Shown: positions 10,354 through 21,387 of the stretch, piece after piece
Position numbering within the stretch: position 1 is the stretch's first letter
Layout: the number at the start of each line of letters is the position of its first letter
Assembly: GCA_035048485.1 (NCBI GenBank)
Contig: CM068592.1
Coordinates: 37,456,001-37,520,000 of the forward strand
Source of the DNA: Pteria penguin
Taxonomy: Eukaryota; Mollusca; Bivalvia; Pterioida; Pteriidae
Reading direction: 5' to 3'
Length of the DNA: 64,000 nucleotides
Program-made: the position numbers and the translations under genes
Notes under the pieces: generated by a model
What the model was told of the DNA's origin: nothing
Seen by the model: only the letters and a program-made list of their open reading frames with translations
Databases searched by the model: none

Positions 10354-11267
10354 TTGGACTTGAAAGAACCTGAAATACATAATATTTCCTTTGATGCTCT
10401 TTTGCCATTTATAAACCTTTGGGCCTTCATCACATTCGTACAACACTTTAACGTAACGTCCAGACACCGTATATATACTGATATAAACTCTGCGGAGTAT
10501 AGACTAGATGGCATTATTATGGACATATCGACCGCTAGACTTCTTCGTCCCGTCAAGTCAGATATATCTGTGGAAAAATCTAATCGCCCTTTCATCAAAA
10601 TTAAATTTACAAATAAAGGCATTGATTATTTAAATTTTGGCCAAATTTTAAATCATAAGTCTGTTTTAGAGAAAATACCTCCATATTTCAAAAACAAAGA
10701 TCCTCCATGTATTTCCTATAGCTACACACCATCAGTTGCATCCAAAAATTATAATTACAAAGGGTTTCTACAGTGTTTTGATCTTAGCAACTTTGCATGC
10801 CATCCTCAACTGTGTGCATGTTGCTCATCTAATCTTGTATATTCTCCCTATGGCCATGTCATGACCGGTGATCTTGCTATTGTTAAAAACACCAAATTAA
10901 GAGAACTTTTACTTAAAGGTAAAAAATACAGGGAACCTAGATTATTCACATGGAGCCAAAATTTTGAGTATATTATGAACTGCTGCGAGGAATATGCTAC
11001 ACGATGGGCAAAAAGAGAGGAAGTACAGGTCGACACTCTTTCTGAATGGATAAAATCTACTGCAGTACTGCTGAGATCAAAAATTTAAAAAAAATACAAG
11101 AGTCTGTAAACACCAGATTAGAATCTATTTTTAAAGATCCTGATGTTGTCAGAGAACTTACCTTCCTCCAAGAACATTATATGTCAAATATGTGTAAAAT
11201 GATCGGAATCGGTCTCAGTCCAGAATATCAATTAAAAGTCTGGATAATGAGATATCATATGGAGTAA
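10354..11267 (+). mobile_element. Penelope-like element N-terminal region ORF
   Basis: A frame open for 244 codons to 11088, with no ATG at the 5' edge, continues one frame over from about 11060 to 11267. The order is an FTNKGIDYLNFGQILNHK block, a Cys-rich cluster (ACHPQLCACCSS), YGHVMTGDLAIVKNTKLREL, KYREPRLFTW, then a basic helical stretch ending KKIQESVNTR. I know this arrangement from the segment upstream of reverse transcriptase in cnidarian and molluscan PLEs. The Cys cluster may bind zinc. The frame change falls at an A5 run (TCAAAAATT), where one more A would restore the frame. No reverse transcriptase follows directly. Confidence 0.7.
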
Positions 11268-11705
11268 TAAGAGTCTCGTAACGACCGTAGAACTTCCTCA
11301 GTGACGTTGCTTGTCTAGCACATGTATAATCCTGGCTGAGCAGCTTAACTGAAAGTCGCCTAGCCCTCAGAACAAAGTCATTGTAATTTGAACATGGTCT
11401 GGAAAAACGTATTAACTGAAATATGAATACGCCGTATGCGGGCGATGATGGAATGTTGCTACTTATCAAAGGTTTGTGATAGCGAAATTGAAATCGTCAC
11501 GTTTGTCATAGAGTGAGGTGTTCAATTGACCATTAATGTCGAAAGACAACATAATATCTAAATACGAAGTAGAATTACTACTTTCTGTGGTTTCTTTGAC
11601 CTCCAGTTCACTTGGATAGATGATGCTAAGGTAATCCGCGAATGAAGGATTATTAATTGAAAGCAAGTCATCTATATATTTCAATTTTGTGCACCAGATG
11701 CGCAT
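11215..11705 (-). mobile_element. Penelope-like RT C-terminal fragment (YIDD motif)
   Basis: Minus-strand frames read KYIDDLLSINNPSFADYL, the YxDD catalytic core of a reverse transcriptase, then a LYDKRDDFNF block. An overlapping frame gives SSNIPSSPAYGVFIFQLIRF and a KFYGRYETLI ending typical of the PLE C-terminus. Everything upstream of YIDD is missing: the ribozyme-bearing repeat joins the RT directly. No GIY-YIG nuclease follows. Confidence 0.8.
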
Positions 11706-11734
11706 TTCGACAACTCATGTCTCTTCAATGATAC
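11691..11734 (-). ncRNA. Hammerhead motif at PLE 5' junction
   Basis: On the minus strand: stem I strand GTATCA, core TTGAAGA (C3 to U change), stem II GACA/TGTC with a TGAGT loop, GAA core, ATGCGCAT stem III, C17, and stem I strand TGGTGC. Helices are intact but the first core base deviates from CUGANGA, so activity would be reduced or lost. Confidence 0.55.
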
Positions 11735-11995
11735 TTGTTGCCGAATAATTGGAATTCACACAAGATATAAATATTTGAAGAGCAGTGTTGAAACCAATAT
11801 GACCGAAAAGTGAACCAAAGAATCAATTTAAGGACAGAGCTATGGATGAGGGAGATATTCCTTAGTTTTAGAGTGATTTATATAATTTCATTACTGAAAT
11901 TTTAAGTATATATTTCATGTGAACACAAAAGCACTGACAAGTAGACCTTCAGTAGAGTAGCACTGAAAACTAGACTTCTGATACCCTCGGGGACT
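11735..11995 (-). mobile_element. PLE pseudo-LTR-like repeat (diverged copy)
   Basis: Homologous to the 347-bp units at 1271-2133: it shares TATAAATATTTGAAGAGCAG, GTTGAAACCA and CCCTCGGGGACTA, with small insertions. It lies upstream of the truncated minus-strand RT at 11215-11705 and abuts the + strand RT starting near 12003. Confidence 0.7.
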
Positions 11996-12002
11996 ACTGT
12001 GC

Positions 12003-13690
12003 TTTCTCAACATATTACCCCCTCTCTTACTACAGTTAAATACCACGTTATCAAGTACTGTAATGCTGTTTTAGCAATAGTAACGTCTATTACTTTTGGT
12101 CTATCTAAATTTCTAACGAAGTCATTGAAAAATTCCGTTTGAGAAATTTTAAGGCAAATAACGTTTCTACGTTTGATTTTTCGACACCGTATACCTCTCT
12201 ATCTCATAATGTCTCTTATACGTTGGTTTTTCAACAGAGGGTCTACATCAAACCTCTGTGCGTCAGTTACATCTGGATTTTTCTCTAACAAACAATATAA
12301 TAATGATAACTATTGGTCTTGTATTGAGTTATGCCATCACATTTTTGATGGATAATATGAATGTACCCTTTAATGGCAGGATTTATCAACAGATAATTGG
12401 GATTCCTATGGGCACTAACTTCGCTCCGCTTATAGTAGATTTATTTTTATACTTTTATGAGAGAGACATTCTATTCAAACCTCTAAACGTTTTGACCTTA
12501 TCGATAAATTCAATGACACTTCTAGATATCTCGATGATATTTTAGTAATCGATAATCTTGAGTTTGATAACTATATTAGTGACATTTATCCATCTTAACT
12601 GCAATTAAACAAAGCAAATACTTTCGACCAGGAAACACCTTTTTTGGACTTTAATATCAAAATTATTAACAACAATATTCATACCAACATATATGATAAG
12701 CGTGACGACTTTGAATTTACTATTATAAATTTCCCTTATCTGGATGGTGATGTCCCCAGACTCCCATCATATGGTATTTTTATTAGTCAATTGGTTCGGT
12801 TCACTATAGCCTGCACTAATGTTTTGGTTTCACGCAAGAAAAAAATGAAGGCTACTTTTAAGCTTCTTACTCAGGGTTAAAGATATCATAAACTTCTTTT
12901 GGTAAATTTTACATATCTTATTCAGACATTTTATCTAAGTTCGGAAATGTGACTTTTCAACAATACGCATCCAGTGGAATTTCCCATCCCAATTGTTATG
13001 GTGATCTGGTGTACAAATTAAGGAGGGTAAAAGTTTCCGATAATTTCATATTGGCGGGTTTTAAAATTATTAAACGCCTTCGACATCGACAGTATGACCC
13101 GAGATGATCGCTAAGACCAAAGTTCTTGTATTGGGTCCCTCTAAACACCCCCCCCCCTTCCAATGCAAACGTTTGCTTGAGTGTTGCACGCTGACTAACA
13201 GGGCGGTAGGGACTCTATGGCGAGCCTTGTCCAAACCTTTTCAGAGGAGTCAAGGTCCTGATCCTCGTCCCCTCTGACTGTTAGTCGGGACTCCTATTGA
13301 TCAAGGATCTGAACTCACTTACGGACGAGCAGGGACGATTTATTTATGCTGTTGTCCCCTTAAATATTTTATGAGAAACTTGTTGATCCCTGTTCTCTAT
13401 ATAGAGGATTATTTATAATTTTCAAAATGTGTGTCCTTTTATTGTGCTGCTTTTGTGGTGAGTGAGAAAGTGGGCGCCCGTAAACCGGTTAACCACACCA
13501 ATTGAGTGACGTTTGTTACTTTAACTGACCGTCCTAATTCGGTATCGTAATCGCAGCACAATCGAATATTTTTGTAACGTCTTTTTTCGGTGTATATTCT
13601 ACTATTATTGTGTGCATGTCCTTTGTGATTTGTGTCATACAGCTTTGTCAGATGTCTTCTCGTTTTACTCTTTTATCGTTATCCTTGTTA
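12003..13690 (+). mobile_element. Penelope-like element: RT remnant plus 3' tail
   Basis: Coding pieces in order are an IKYCNAVLA segment (about 12055), DFSTPYTSLS-like (about 12175), IIGIPMGTNFAPLIVDLFLY (about 12383-12450), YLDDILVIDNLEFDNY (about 12530-12575), LYDKRDDFEF-like (about 12690) and GIFISQLVRF. Several stops and frame changes interrupt it. The 3' untranslated tail runs from about 13080 and ends near 13680 with ACAGCTTTGTCAGATGTCTTC. YLDD is kept, but the copy is not coding-competent. It ends about 40 bases before the lectin exon at 13731. Confidence 0.85.
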
Positions 13691-13730
13691 TCCAACACAC
13701 ATGATCAATTATAAGTCTTTGTATTCATAG

Positions 13731-14036
13731 GGACATCACGTGATATGATTATTTGTGAAAATATTCCCGATCAAACTAATTCACGAAGGCTAAGTTGTAA
13801 TCCACCAAGTGTCATCAGCATCACTTTTGCTCATTTTGGACGTACAGATTCTTCAACATGCTTACCCTCGAATAAAGTACAAGATGACTTCTGCTATTCA
13901 GAGAATTCTTTAGTTAAAATGACAACTACATGTAATGGAAAAGGCAGTTGTTTGGTGAAAGCAAGCAATGCCTTTTTCATGGGCGACCCATGCCCAGGAA
14001 TTTATAAGTACCTTAACCTGACTTATTCCTGCTCAG
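13731..14036 (+). CDS. SUEL-type (rhamnose-binding) lectin domain exon
   Basis: The exon lies between an acceptor (..TATTCATAG) and a donor (GTAAGT at 14037) and encodes about 100 residues. Family marks are SNPP-like RLSCNPPSVISITFAHFGR (YGR-equivalent FGR), C..NG.GSCLVKASN, and DPCPGIYKYLNLTYSC. Paired cysteines sit at the expected spacing. SUEL domains bind L-rhamnose or D-galactose and often occur in secreted or membrane-anchored invertebrate proteins. The exon starts and ends in phase 1, so the domain is a clean symmetric module. A signal-peptide exon must lie upstream but was not identified; PLE debris fills that side. Confidence 0.85.
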
Positions 14037-14537
14037 GTAAGTGTGGGTATCAATGCTTAGAAACTATCTATGAATACAAAGTATTAAATCTAGTTTTGTT
14101 TCAAAATACATATTCTATCATACTGATAATATATATATATATATATATGATTAATGGCATACATAATACCGGTAATTTTGGTTAAAATAACCTGGTTGTG
14201 CACCCATTGTCTTGGAAAGTATGCTGATCTGTGTGCGCCTATTTATATTTTTGGGAGTTAGTGCAAATCACTTACTTACTATGAAAATCATACAAAGATA
14301 TTAGAATATAAGTACAATGATTATTGCAGATCATGCGAAATAATCGATATGCTTTTATACCTCATACCTCTTCCATCACTTTGCTCTAAAATAAGCACAC
14401 GTTCATTATATTATCCATTCGTGGAATTTAAAATCATGAGTTCTATTGATATTACATGTATCTTTTTTGCCATATGTGTGTACTATAAAAATTGTGTTTT
14501 ACTATAAATATTATCATTTGTCGGTTGATTGTCACAG

Positions 14538-14597
14538 GTATAACAGAATCCCCTACTACACTCCCCACTGAAGAGGTCGACAGTTCTGAACAGATAC
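14538..14597 (+). CDS. Thr/Pro/Glu linker exon of the SUEL lectin gene
   Basis: A 60-base exon in phase 1-1 between acceptor GATTGTCACAG and donor GTAAGA at 14598. It reads GITESPTTLPTEEVDSSEQI, a low-complexity linker likely to be O-glycosylated. The frame joins exactly to the lectin exon before it and to the exon at 21050 after it. Confidence 0.65.
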
Positions 14598-14996
14598 GTA
14601 AGAAGCGTCATAATTACCATTTCAACTTATTTTGCGAGTTTACGAATGCAAAACAATAGTTGTATTCGTATTTTTCATTTACCTTTAATATACTTTTCAA
14701 TTCGATTTTCCCACCAATATAAATGTATTGGTATTTTAATTTCTTCTGATTGTTTTGAATTTGGAAAATACAAGGCTTGTACCCTATGACGAAATACCCT
14801 TCTATGTATTATTCCATTTAAATTCACAAATTCCATTTTATTTACCCTGATTTTATGAAATCTTAAATAAAAATATTGCATTTTCAGTGCTGAAAATATT
14901 CTATTTTCAAACAAGAATCAATATCTCATTTAAAATGTTCATAATAAACAACTAAACTAACTTTTCTCAACAACGTTTCTTATATATTTGTTATGT

Positions 14997-15095
14997 CGTT
15001 TTTCCGTGTATATTCTACTATTATCATGTTTTGTGTGCAGGTCCATGGTGATTTGTGTCATACAGCTTTGTCAGATGTCTTAGGGTTTCTCTTTT
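14997..15095 (+). mobile_element. PLE 3' terminal scrap
   Basis: About 100 bases matching the last part of the PLE tail, from TTTTTCCGTGTATATTCTAC to ACAGCTTTGTCAGATGTCTT. Confidence 0.65.
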
Positions 15096-15838
15096 ATTAC
15101 AGTGATAACAACTGTATAACACAAAATGTTCAAAAAATGACCATCTTTCATAAAAAACTATAATTTGGACATATTTATAAAATCTACATATGTGTAATAT
15201 CACAGTATGTAGTAAAAAGGACTGTCTTTTAACATGGAAACACAAAATGATGGTAGGTTTTGGGGCAAAATAAATATTTGGCATTGGTGAAAATGTATGC
15301 TGAGATAAAAAAAATTAACATAAATTATATGGAAATTTTTAATGATTAGTGTTTATAATTTTCAAGAGGATATATTTTCTCAGCGAATTCTTTTGATGAG
15401 TATAAATGCATTATTGTTTAATCTCTTTTCCAACTTTGAATTAATTTCTGACAATAGTGCAGGAGAACTAAGATGAACAAATTTCCTCATTTCCTCATTT
15501 ACTACCTAATTTGCCTTACCCTGCATCCACATTTGGCAAAAGCAAAACATTTTGCAGGGACCATGAAAACTTCAGTCATCTTATTTTTCATCAAAATCCT
15601 TGGATTATTTGTAAACAAAAAGTCCATGTGTGCAGAATATAGCAATCAAATAATGCACCCCTTCCTTTTTTATCTTAAATTATTTTTTATAAAGGAAATC
15701 TTAATAGAAATTGTAACATTCACTAAAATCAGATAATAGAAACAAAATGAGTGCGTTAGAAACAATGTACAAAGAGAAAATCAAAGAAATTACATTACAA
15801 ATTTGAAAATGACAAAGTCCAAGAAGACACACTATGAC

Positions 15839-15876
15839 TTAGCTCACTTGAGCATTTCGCTCAGGTGAGCTAAAAT
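15839..15876. repeat. AGCTCACC-type terminal hairpin
   Basis: An inverted repeat: TTAGCTCACTTGAGC, a short ATTTC loop, then GCTCAGGTGAGCTAA. The same hairpin opens the dispersed elements at 40897 and 45278, so this is probably one end of a related element. Flanking sequence (15440-16370) has no supportable gene. Confidence 0.7.
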
Positions 15877-16867
15877 AGGGCAATACTAAATCAGTACAAT
15901 AATGTGCCTGTATTTTGTCACTTTAGATATACATTTTGGTAGGGTATATATAAATTCATAAAAGACCCAGTATATTTGACCCTGCCCATTTTCCCTACCT
16001 CTGAAGCCAGATCTCCATTGTTACAGACATTTTGCTCCACTTCAGATCATAACCTTAAAATGCCACCATAAAATCATTTGTATCTGTTATGGCTATTAAG
16101 GAGAAAAGACAAGATTTTAACCCTGCCTATCCCCCAAGCCCTAAAGACTAGGCCCTGTATTTGAAACCCAGGAGCACAACTTCAACTCATATTCTTTCAT
16201 ATACCACACCAAAATCATTTGTATCTTGTCATGAAATAGAAACTTGGACAAAAAATCATAACAATACTCACAATGGAGTACAATAGGAAACGTACACAGA
16301 CTATGTCCTCCGTACAATTGGAAGTATGCACAGACCCTGTCCTCCATGAATCTTTTCTGGTTGAAAACTTGTGCTGTTTCTTCTCTTGGATCACTCTCTA
16401 CAGAAGTAGTCGTGACAATGATCAAGCTCGATTTTGCCTAAAATTTTCCTGTCAACACATGCACGTTTACTGTCATAATTTTCATTCACACCGACTTTGG
16501 CATTCTTTATTGATACTTTTGATTTTATCCGTTTTGAAATACCAGCTTTAAGACTTCTACTTATTTCCCCATTGTTATTGTTGTTGCCTGACGTAATTTT
16601 GATAGCTGCCGCAATACGGCAAATCATGAAAGTAAACAACGATACTTCAAGTAAAGAGCGTCCAATTATCATTACTATACAAATAATTTGGTGAAATATA
16701 GGAAGAATTCATATTTGAGCTATATTATTTGATTTTATTTATTTGTATTTTTAACAACAACTACCTCGTTGCGACAACTACGAATTACCTCCAGTTGAAA
16801 ATAACGATCTACAGTAAATAAGCTCGTCAGTGAGGTATTGGATAATCACAAGTCAGTCCTCAGTTCA

Positions 16868-18990
16868 TGTGGTATTAGAGAGAAAACTGAAGACATCTGA
16901 CAAAGCTGTATAACAAACATCACCAAGGACATGCACACAAGACATGATAATACTACAATATACACGAAAAAAGACATTACAAAAATATTCGATTCTGCTG
17001 CGGTTACAATACTGAATTAGGACGGTCATTTGAAGTAACAAACGTCATTCAATTAGTGTGGTTAACCGGTTTACGGGCGCCCACCTTCCCACTCACCGCA
17101 AAAGCAGCACAATCAAAAGACACACATTTAAATATTTATAAATAATCCTCCATATAGAAAACAAGGATCAACAGGTTTCTGAAGAAGAGAGGTCATAAAA
17201 TTTTTTTTAAACAGGAAAAGTTTAGAGAATAATATGTTGCTATAAAAAATAAGTAAAGCGACATCAACATAAGTAAACCGTACTCTGTCAGTCTGTAAGC
17301 CATACTAAGATCCTTGATCAATAGGAGTCACGACTAAAAGTCAGAGGGGACGAGGATCAAGACCTTGTCTCGTCTGAAAAGTTTGGACAAGGCCCGTCAC
17401 AGAGTCCCTACCGCCCTGTTAGTTAGCGTGCAATACTCAAGCAAAAGCCTGCAGAGGGTTGTAGAGGGACCCAATACAAGAACTATGGTCTTAGCGATGG
17501 TCTCGGGGTCATACTGTCGATGTCGAAGGTGTTTAATAATTTTAGAACCCGCCGATATGAATTACCGGAGCCTTTGACCCTCCTTGGTTTGTACACTACA
17601 TCACCGTAGAAATCAGGATGGGATTGAAAAATCACTTTGCCAAATTTAGATAAAATGTCTGAAAAAGATCTGTAAAATTTATCAAATTTTTGTCGAAGTA
17701 TATGATATATATATAACTTTGAGGAAGAAGTTTAAAAGTAATCTGAGAAATGTTTTGCGTCAAAATTCAAAACGTTAGTGCAGGGTCTAGAGAGCCGAAC
17801 CAATTGACTAATATAAATACCATATGATGGGAGTCTTGAGACATCACCATCTAGATAACGGAAATTTACATTAGGAAATCCAAAGTCGTCACGTTTATCA
17901 TATATGTTGGTATGAATATTATTTTCAACAATTCTAATATTTAAGTAAAAAAAAAAAGTGTTTCCTGGTCGGAAGAATTTGCTTTGATTAATTGAAGTTC
18001 AGATGGATAAATGTCACTAATATAAGTTTCAAGGTTATCGATAAATAAAATATCATGGATATATCTAGAGGTGACATTGTACTTATCAATAAGAACGAAA
18101 CGTTTATCGGTTTGAATAGAATGCATAAAGTCTTTTTTATAACAGAAGTATAAAAATAAATCGGTTATAAGGGGAGCGCACTTAGTACCCATAGGAATCC
18201 CAAGAATCTGTTGATAAGCCTTGCCATTAAATTATATATAAATATTATCCATCAAGAATGTGATGGCATTACACAACTCAGTACAAGTCCAGTATTTATG
18301 ATTATCATATTGTTTGTTAAAGAAAAATCCAGATGTAACTGAAATAGTGAGGTATGATTTAGATTCTCTGTTGAAACACCAGCGAATAACAAACAACAAT
18401 TTGGTTTTGATTAAGTCATGAGATATAGAGGTATATAGCATCGAAAAGTCAAACGTAGAAAAGTTACGTGCCTTAAAATTTCTCAAACAGAATTTTTCAA
18501 TGACTTCGTTAGAATTTTTAATGGGCCAAAAAGAATTGACGGTTACTATTGTTAAAAACAGTATTACAGTACTTGATAGCATGGCCTTTAACTGCAGTAA
18601 GAGCGGAGGTAATATGTTTAGAAAGCACGGTTGTAGAGCAATGACTAGAATTTGATATAAAACGTGATTTATATGGATTTTTGTGTAATTTGGTAAACCA
18701 ATACATAGTTGGAAGATCGTTTTTATCAATGCTTAAATTGAAGTTACACATAGCTTTACAGTGGTCAGATAGGGTCTTGTCCTTTAAACAATGGGGTTTC
18801 AACATACGTAAAAGTATAATTTAATTCAGTTTTAAGAACTGTAATATAGTATATTTTTCAAACAATGATAATAAATAGGTACGAAGACAGAAGTATTATG
18901 TAAATCAGCCATTTTCGTTTTTATAGACTGGACTGGTATATAATGTGGCTGTTTGAATAAATGAGGATTAATTGTATTATTACAAATGAA
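16868..18990 (-). mobile_element. Penelope-like element, minus strand, inactivated RT
   Basis: Reading down the minus strand: KTLSDHCKAMCNFNLSIDKN, LPTMYWFTKLHKNPYKSRFI, IKYCNTVFNNSN, FDFSMLYTSISHDLIKTKL, ILGIPMGTKCAPLITDLFLY, then RYIHDILFIDNLETYISDIY. Next come fragments of the C-terminal domain and the 3' tail, ending near 16880. The catalytic YxDD reads YIHD, so the first aspartate is lost. Together with frame breaks, this copy is dead. It lies inside the lectin gene intron, antisense to that gene. Confidence 0.85.
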
Positions 18991-20133
18991 TTTGATCTCG
19001 AGCTACAATATTTTTTTTTCGAATCCAAAGATGCATAAAACTCCATATAAGCATCGATTCATAGATGGATCTTTCAAGTATTCCACCATGCCTCTTTCCA
19101 TATAACTCACCAAAATTCTAACAGAAATCAGACATGGTCTTCAGAAATACTGCTCTACTGCTTACTCGAGACGCGGAATCAATCAGAGTTGGATCCTAAA
19201 GAATTCCAAGGAACTTCTAGAGCACTTAAAATCTCCTATTTTCAATAATGTCACTAGCATAAAATCTTTTGATTTTTCGACACTTTATACAATCATTCCT
19301 CATCAAAAAGTCAAGAGAGGAATAACCTCAATTATTCCAAACGCCCTCTTTAACAAATTTAACAAAAATATATAAAAGGTATAAGTAACTTGCATTGTTT
19401 TAGGCCACAACGACACATATTTTGTAAAGGAACAGTCTGATTCCAGCAACAAGTATACAGAAAAAGAGATCATCCAAATATAAAGATGATGGATAAATCC
19501 AAACCATAAGTCTAAAAATCATGAAACCAGAGGACATACAAAATCAATGAAAATGAAAAACAAGTGGAAAATAACAAAATGTGTCTACTTGAAGAGCATA
19601 TGTGAACCCATGTGAGCAAATGTTAGAATTTCTTATAGATAACATTTTTTTGTGATATTTGGTGTGTCCTACAGATTGTTGGTACTAACTGCGCGCCTCT
19701 TCTGTCCGATATAATTTTGTACTCTGCTCTCTAAATGCAAAAAAAAAAAAATAATAATAATAAATAAATAAAAAACCCCAAAAAGCCATTAGCATCTCGG
19801 TTCAACTTTACATACAGATACATCGATGACGTTTTGTCGATTAACAACCCTGTATTTGAGGATCACCTCAATATCATATATCTAAAGGAACTCGAGATAA
19901 AAGATACAACAGAGAGCGCATCTTCTGCTTCATACTTCGATATACTCCTATCAATTAGTGACGATGGTTCATTAGTAACCTCTCTCTATGACAAACATGA
20001 CGATTTCAGTTTCATTATTACCAACTTCCCTTTTCTGAGTAGCAACATACCTTCCTCTCTCGCATATGGCGTTTCATTTCACAACTTATACGATATGCCA
20101 GGATATGCTCTAAATTTGGTCGATATAGGGATC
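18991..20133 (+). mobile_element. Penelope-like element, plus strand, with internal scrambling
   Basis: It begins in the RT N-terminal part (PKMHKTPYKHRFIDGSF, LKNSKELLEHLKSPIFNN, SFDFSTLYTIIPHQK) and continues past a GHNDTYFVKEQSD piece. An unrelated 110-base segment at about 19500-19610 interrupts it (the inverse of 10240-10370). It resumes with RYIDDVLSINNPVFEDHLNI and LYDKHDDFSFIITNFPF. Head-to-head with the preceding minus-strand PLE. Confidence 0.8.
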
Positions 20134-21049
20134 TAGTGCAATTTCAGATTCCTCTTATGTATATATTATATACACGGAATTTCAGTTAAACATTTCTTGC
20201 CTTGAATAGAAGAATTTGAGTTCGTGTTCTTGTCTCCTGCACGTGTTCATACGTGTATATTTACGTATTTACTTCCTCGAATTGAAAAGTTTTTGCAGGA
20301 CTTTTGCGATGGGTGTTGCATGCAACGAAAGGACGCTTACTCCTCCCGGGCACCTGGTCTCAACTCGATTTTATTGGGGTTCGCATTTGTTTGAATATGA
20401 CAATATACACGATATTGTCCTTTTATTCCATAGACTCTGACATATGGTTTGTCCTTCTGTGCTTCTTCAGTTCTTACTCATAAGACTACATCCTTAATTA
20501 TTATATATTTTTGATTGGCCATCAAACGGAGACCTTTCAATCACTAAAACGGACTTCCCCATCACTAAAACTTTTTTTGCAATAATATAACACTAACACT
20601 ATCTAGGACCAATTGTCATGATTTGTTATAATAAAGTCAGAAAACCTGATATGGCAACTTTTTTCTGATATGGTAACTTTTAGACTTTTATAACTAGTTC
20701 TATGCAGCAGGACGACTGTACTATTCAATGTCATATCCGAGCATTTTACAGCAAAAACAATATATTCAGCTGTATATTGTTATGTAAATATCGAAATCTA
20801 AAATATTTAATGCACGAGTTTCCTATTGCAGTCTTTCTTTAACGTTTGTTTTTTTTTTTTGTAATGTAAAATAAATGATACTTTTTCATGCACCAAGTGT
20901 TTTCACGACTCATTATGTCATATCTGATAGAATGTATTCAGAATTATAGCTTCATTGTTGAATTCGCACTGTTGCATTATTTATTTCATTTTTTCCGTAT
21001 GCTGTTTAAAAGTACAATGTAGCAACATCAAAGACATTATACTTTTCAG
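20134..21049. other. Intron remainder, mostly featureless
   Basis: A small repeat block at about 20310-20395 (CTCCCGGGCACCTGGTCTC) recurs at 8395, 10210 and 22735. Otherwise no exon or RNA is supported. Confidence 0.4.
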
Positions 21050-21387
21050 GTACAACTGCCGATACTACACTGCAGTCATCAACCACAACTCCACCACTAT
21101 GTCCGACAGAGAGTTGCTGTGTTCAAACGACTTTCAACTGGTCAGATCCCGCTTTCTTAATCTCTTTGCACAGAAAACTTAACAACATCACAAAAACTTT
21201 ACAAGTTAACAAACAAAATCTGAGTTCCGTCACCACAAAAAAGATCTCTGTGCGAGATAGTCGACCTAGTGCATCCGCAATAGGTTACATGGGTGCTGTG
21301 TTATTGGTTGCTACATTATCATTTATCGTGCTACCTGACATTAGCAAGCTTATCAACTATGGTATTTCGCATTTGTCACGACAATGA
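21050..21387 (+). CDS. C-terminal exon of SUEL lectin gene: stalk and membrane segment
   Basis: Starts after acceptor TTTTCAG in phase 1 and continues the linker frame. Order: a TTADTTLQSSTTTPP mucin-like stretch, a Cys motif (LCPTESCC), a possible short coiled region (RKLNNITKTLQVNKQNLSSV), RDSRPSASAIG, then about 20 hydrophobic residues (YMGAVLLVATLSFIVL). A short tail ends ISHLSRQ and TGA. This predicts a type I membrane-anchored lectin with a very short cytoplasmic tail. The RPSA..IG..G lead-in to the membrane segment is familiar from molluscan membrane proteins of unknown function. Confidence 0.75.

Larger units (their letters stand above)
14598..21049 (+). other. Intron of SUEL lectin gene, filled with repeats
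   Basis: About 6.45 kb with donor GTAAGA and acceptor ATACTTTTCAG. It holds a PLE tail fragment (14997), a hairpin-ended repeat (15839), an inverted PLE (16868-18990) and a direct PLE (18990-20130). Further small linker exons could be present, but none was convincing. Confidence 0.6.

Noticed and set aside
10287..10622. Minus-strand frame of 111 codons
   Set aside because: Antisense to the PLE N-terminal ORF, which has recognisable motifs. This one has none.
16141..16694. Four overlapping frames of 65-94 codons on both strands
   Set aside because: Mutually overlapping, no domain, no splice context fitting the lectin gene. Sits in repeat-like intron sequence.
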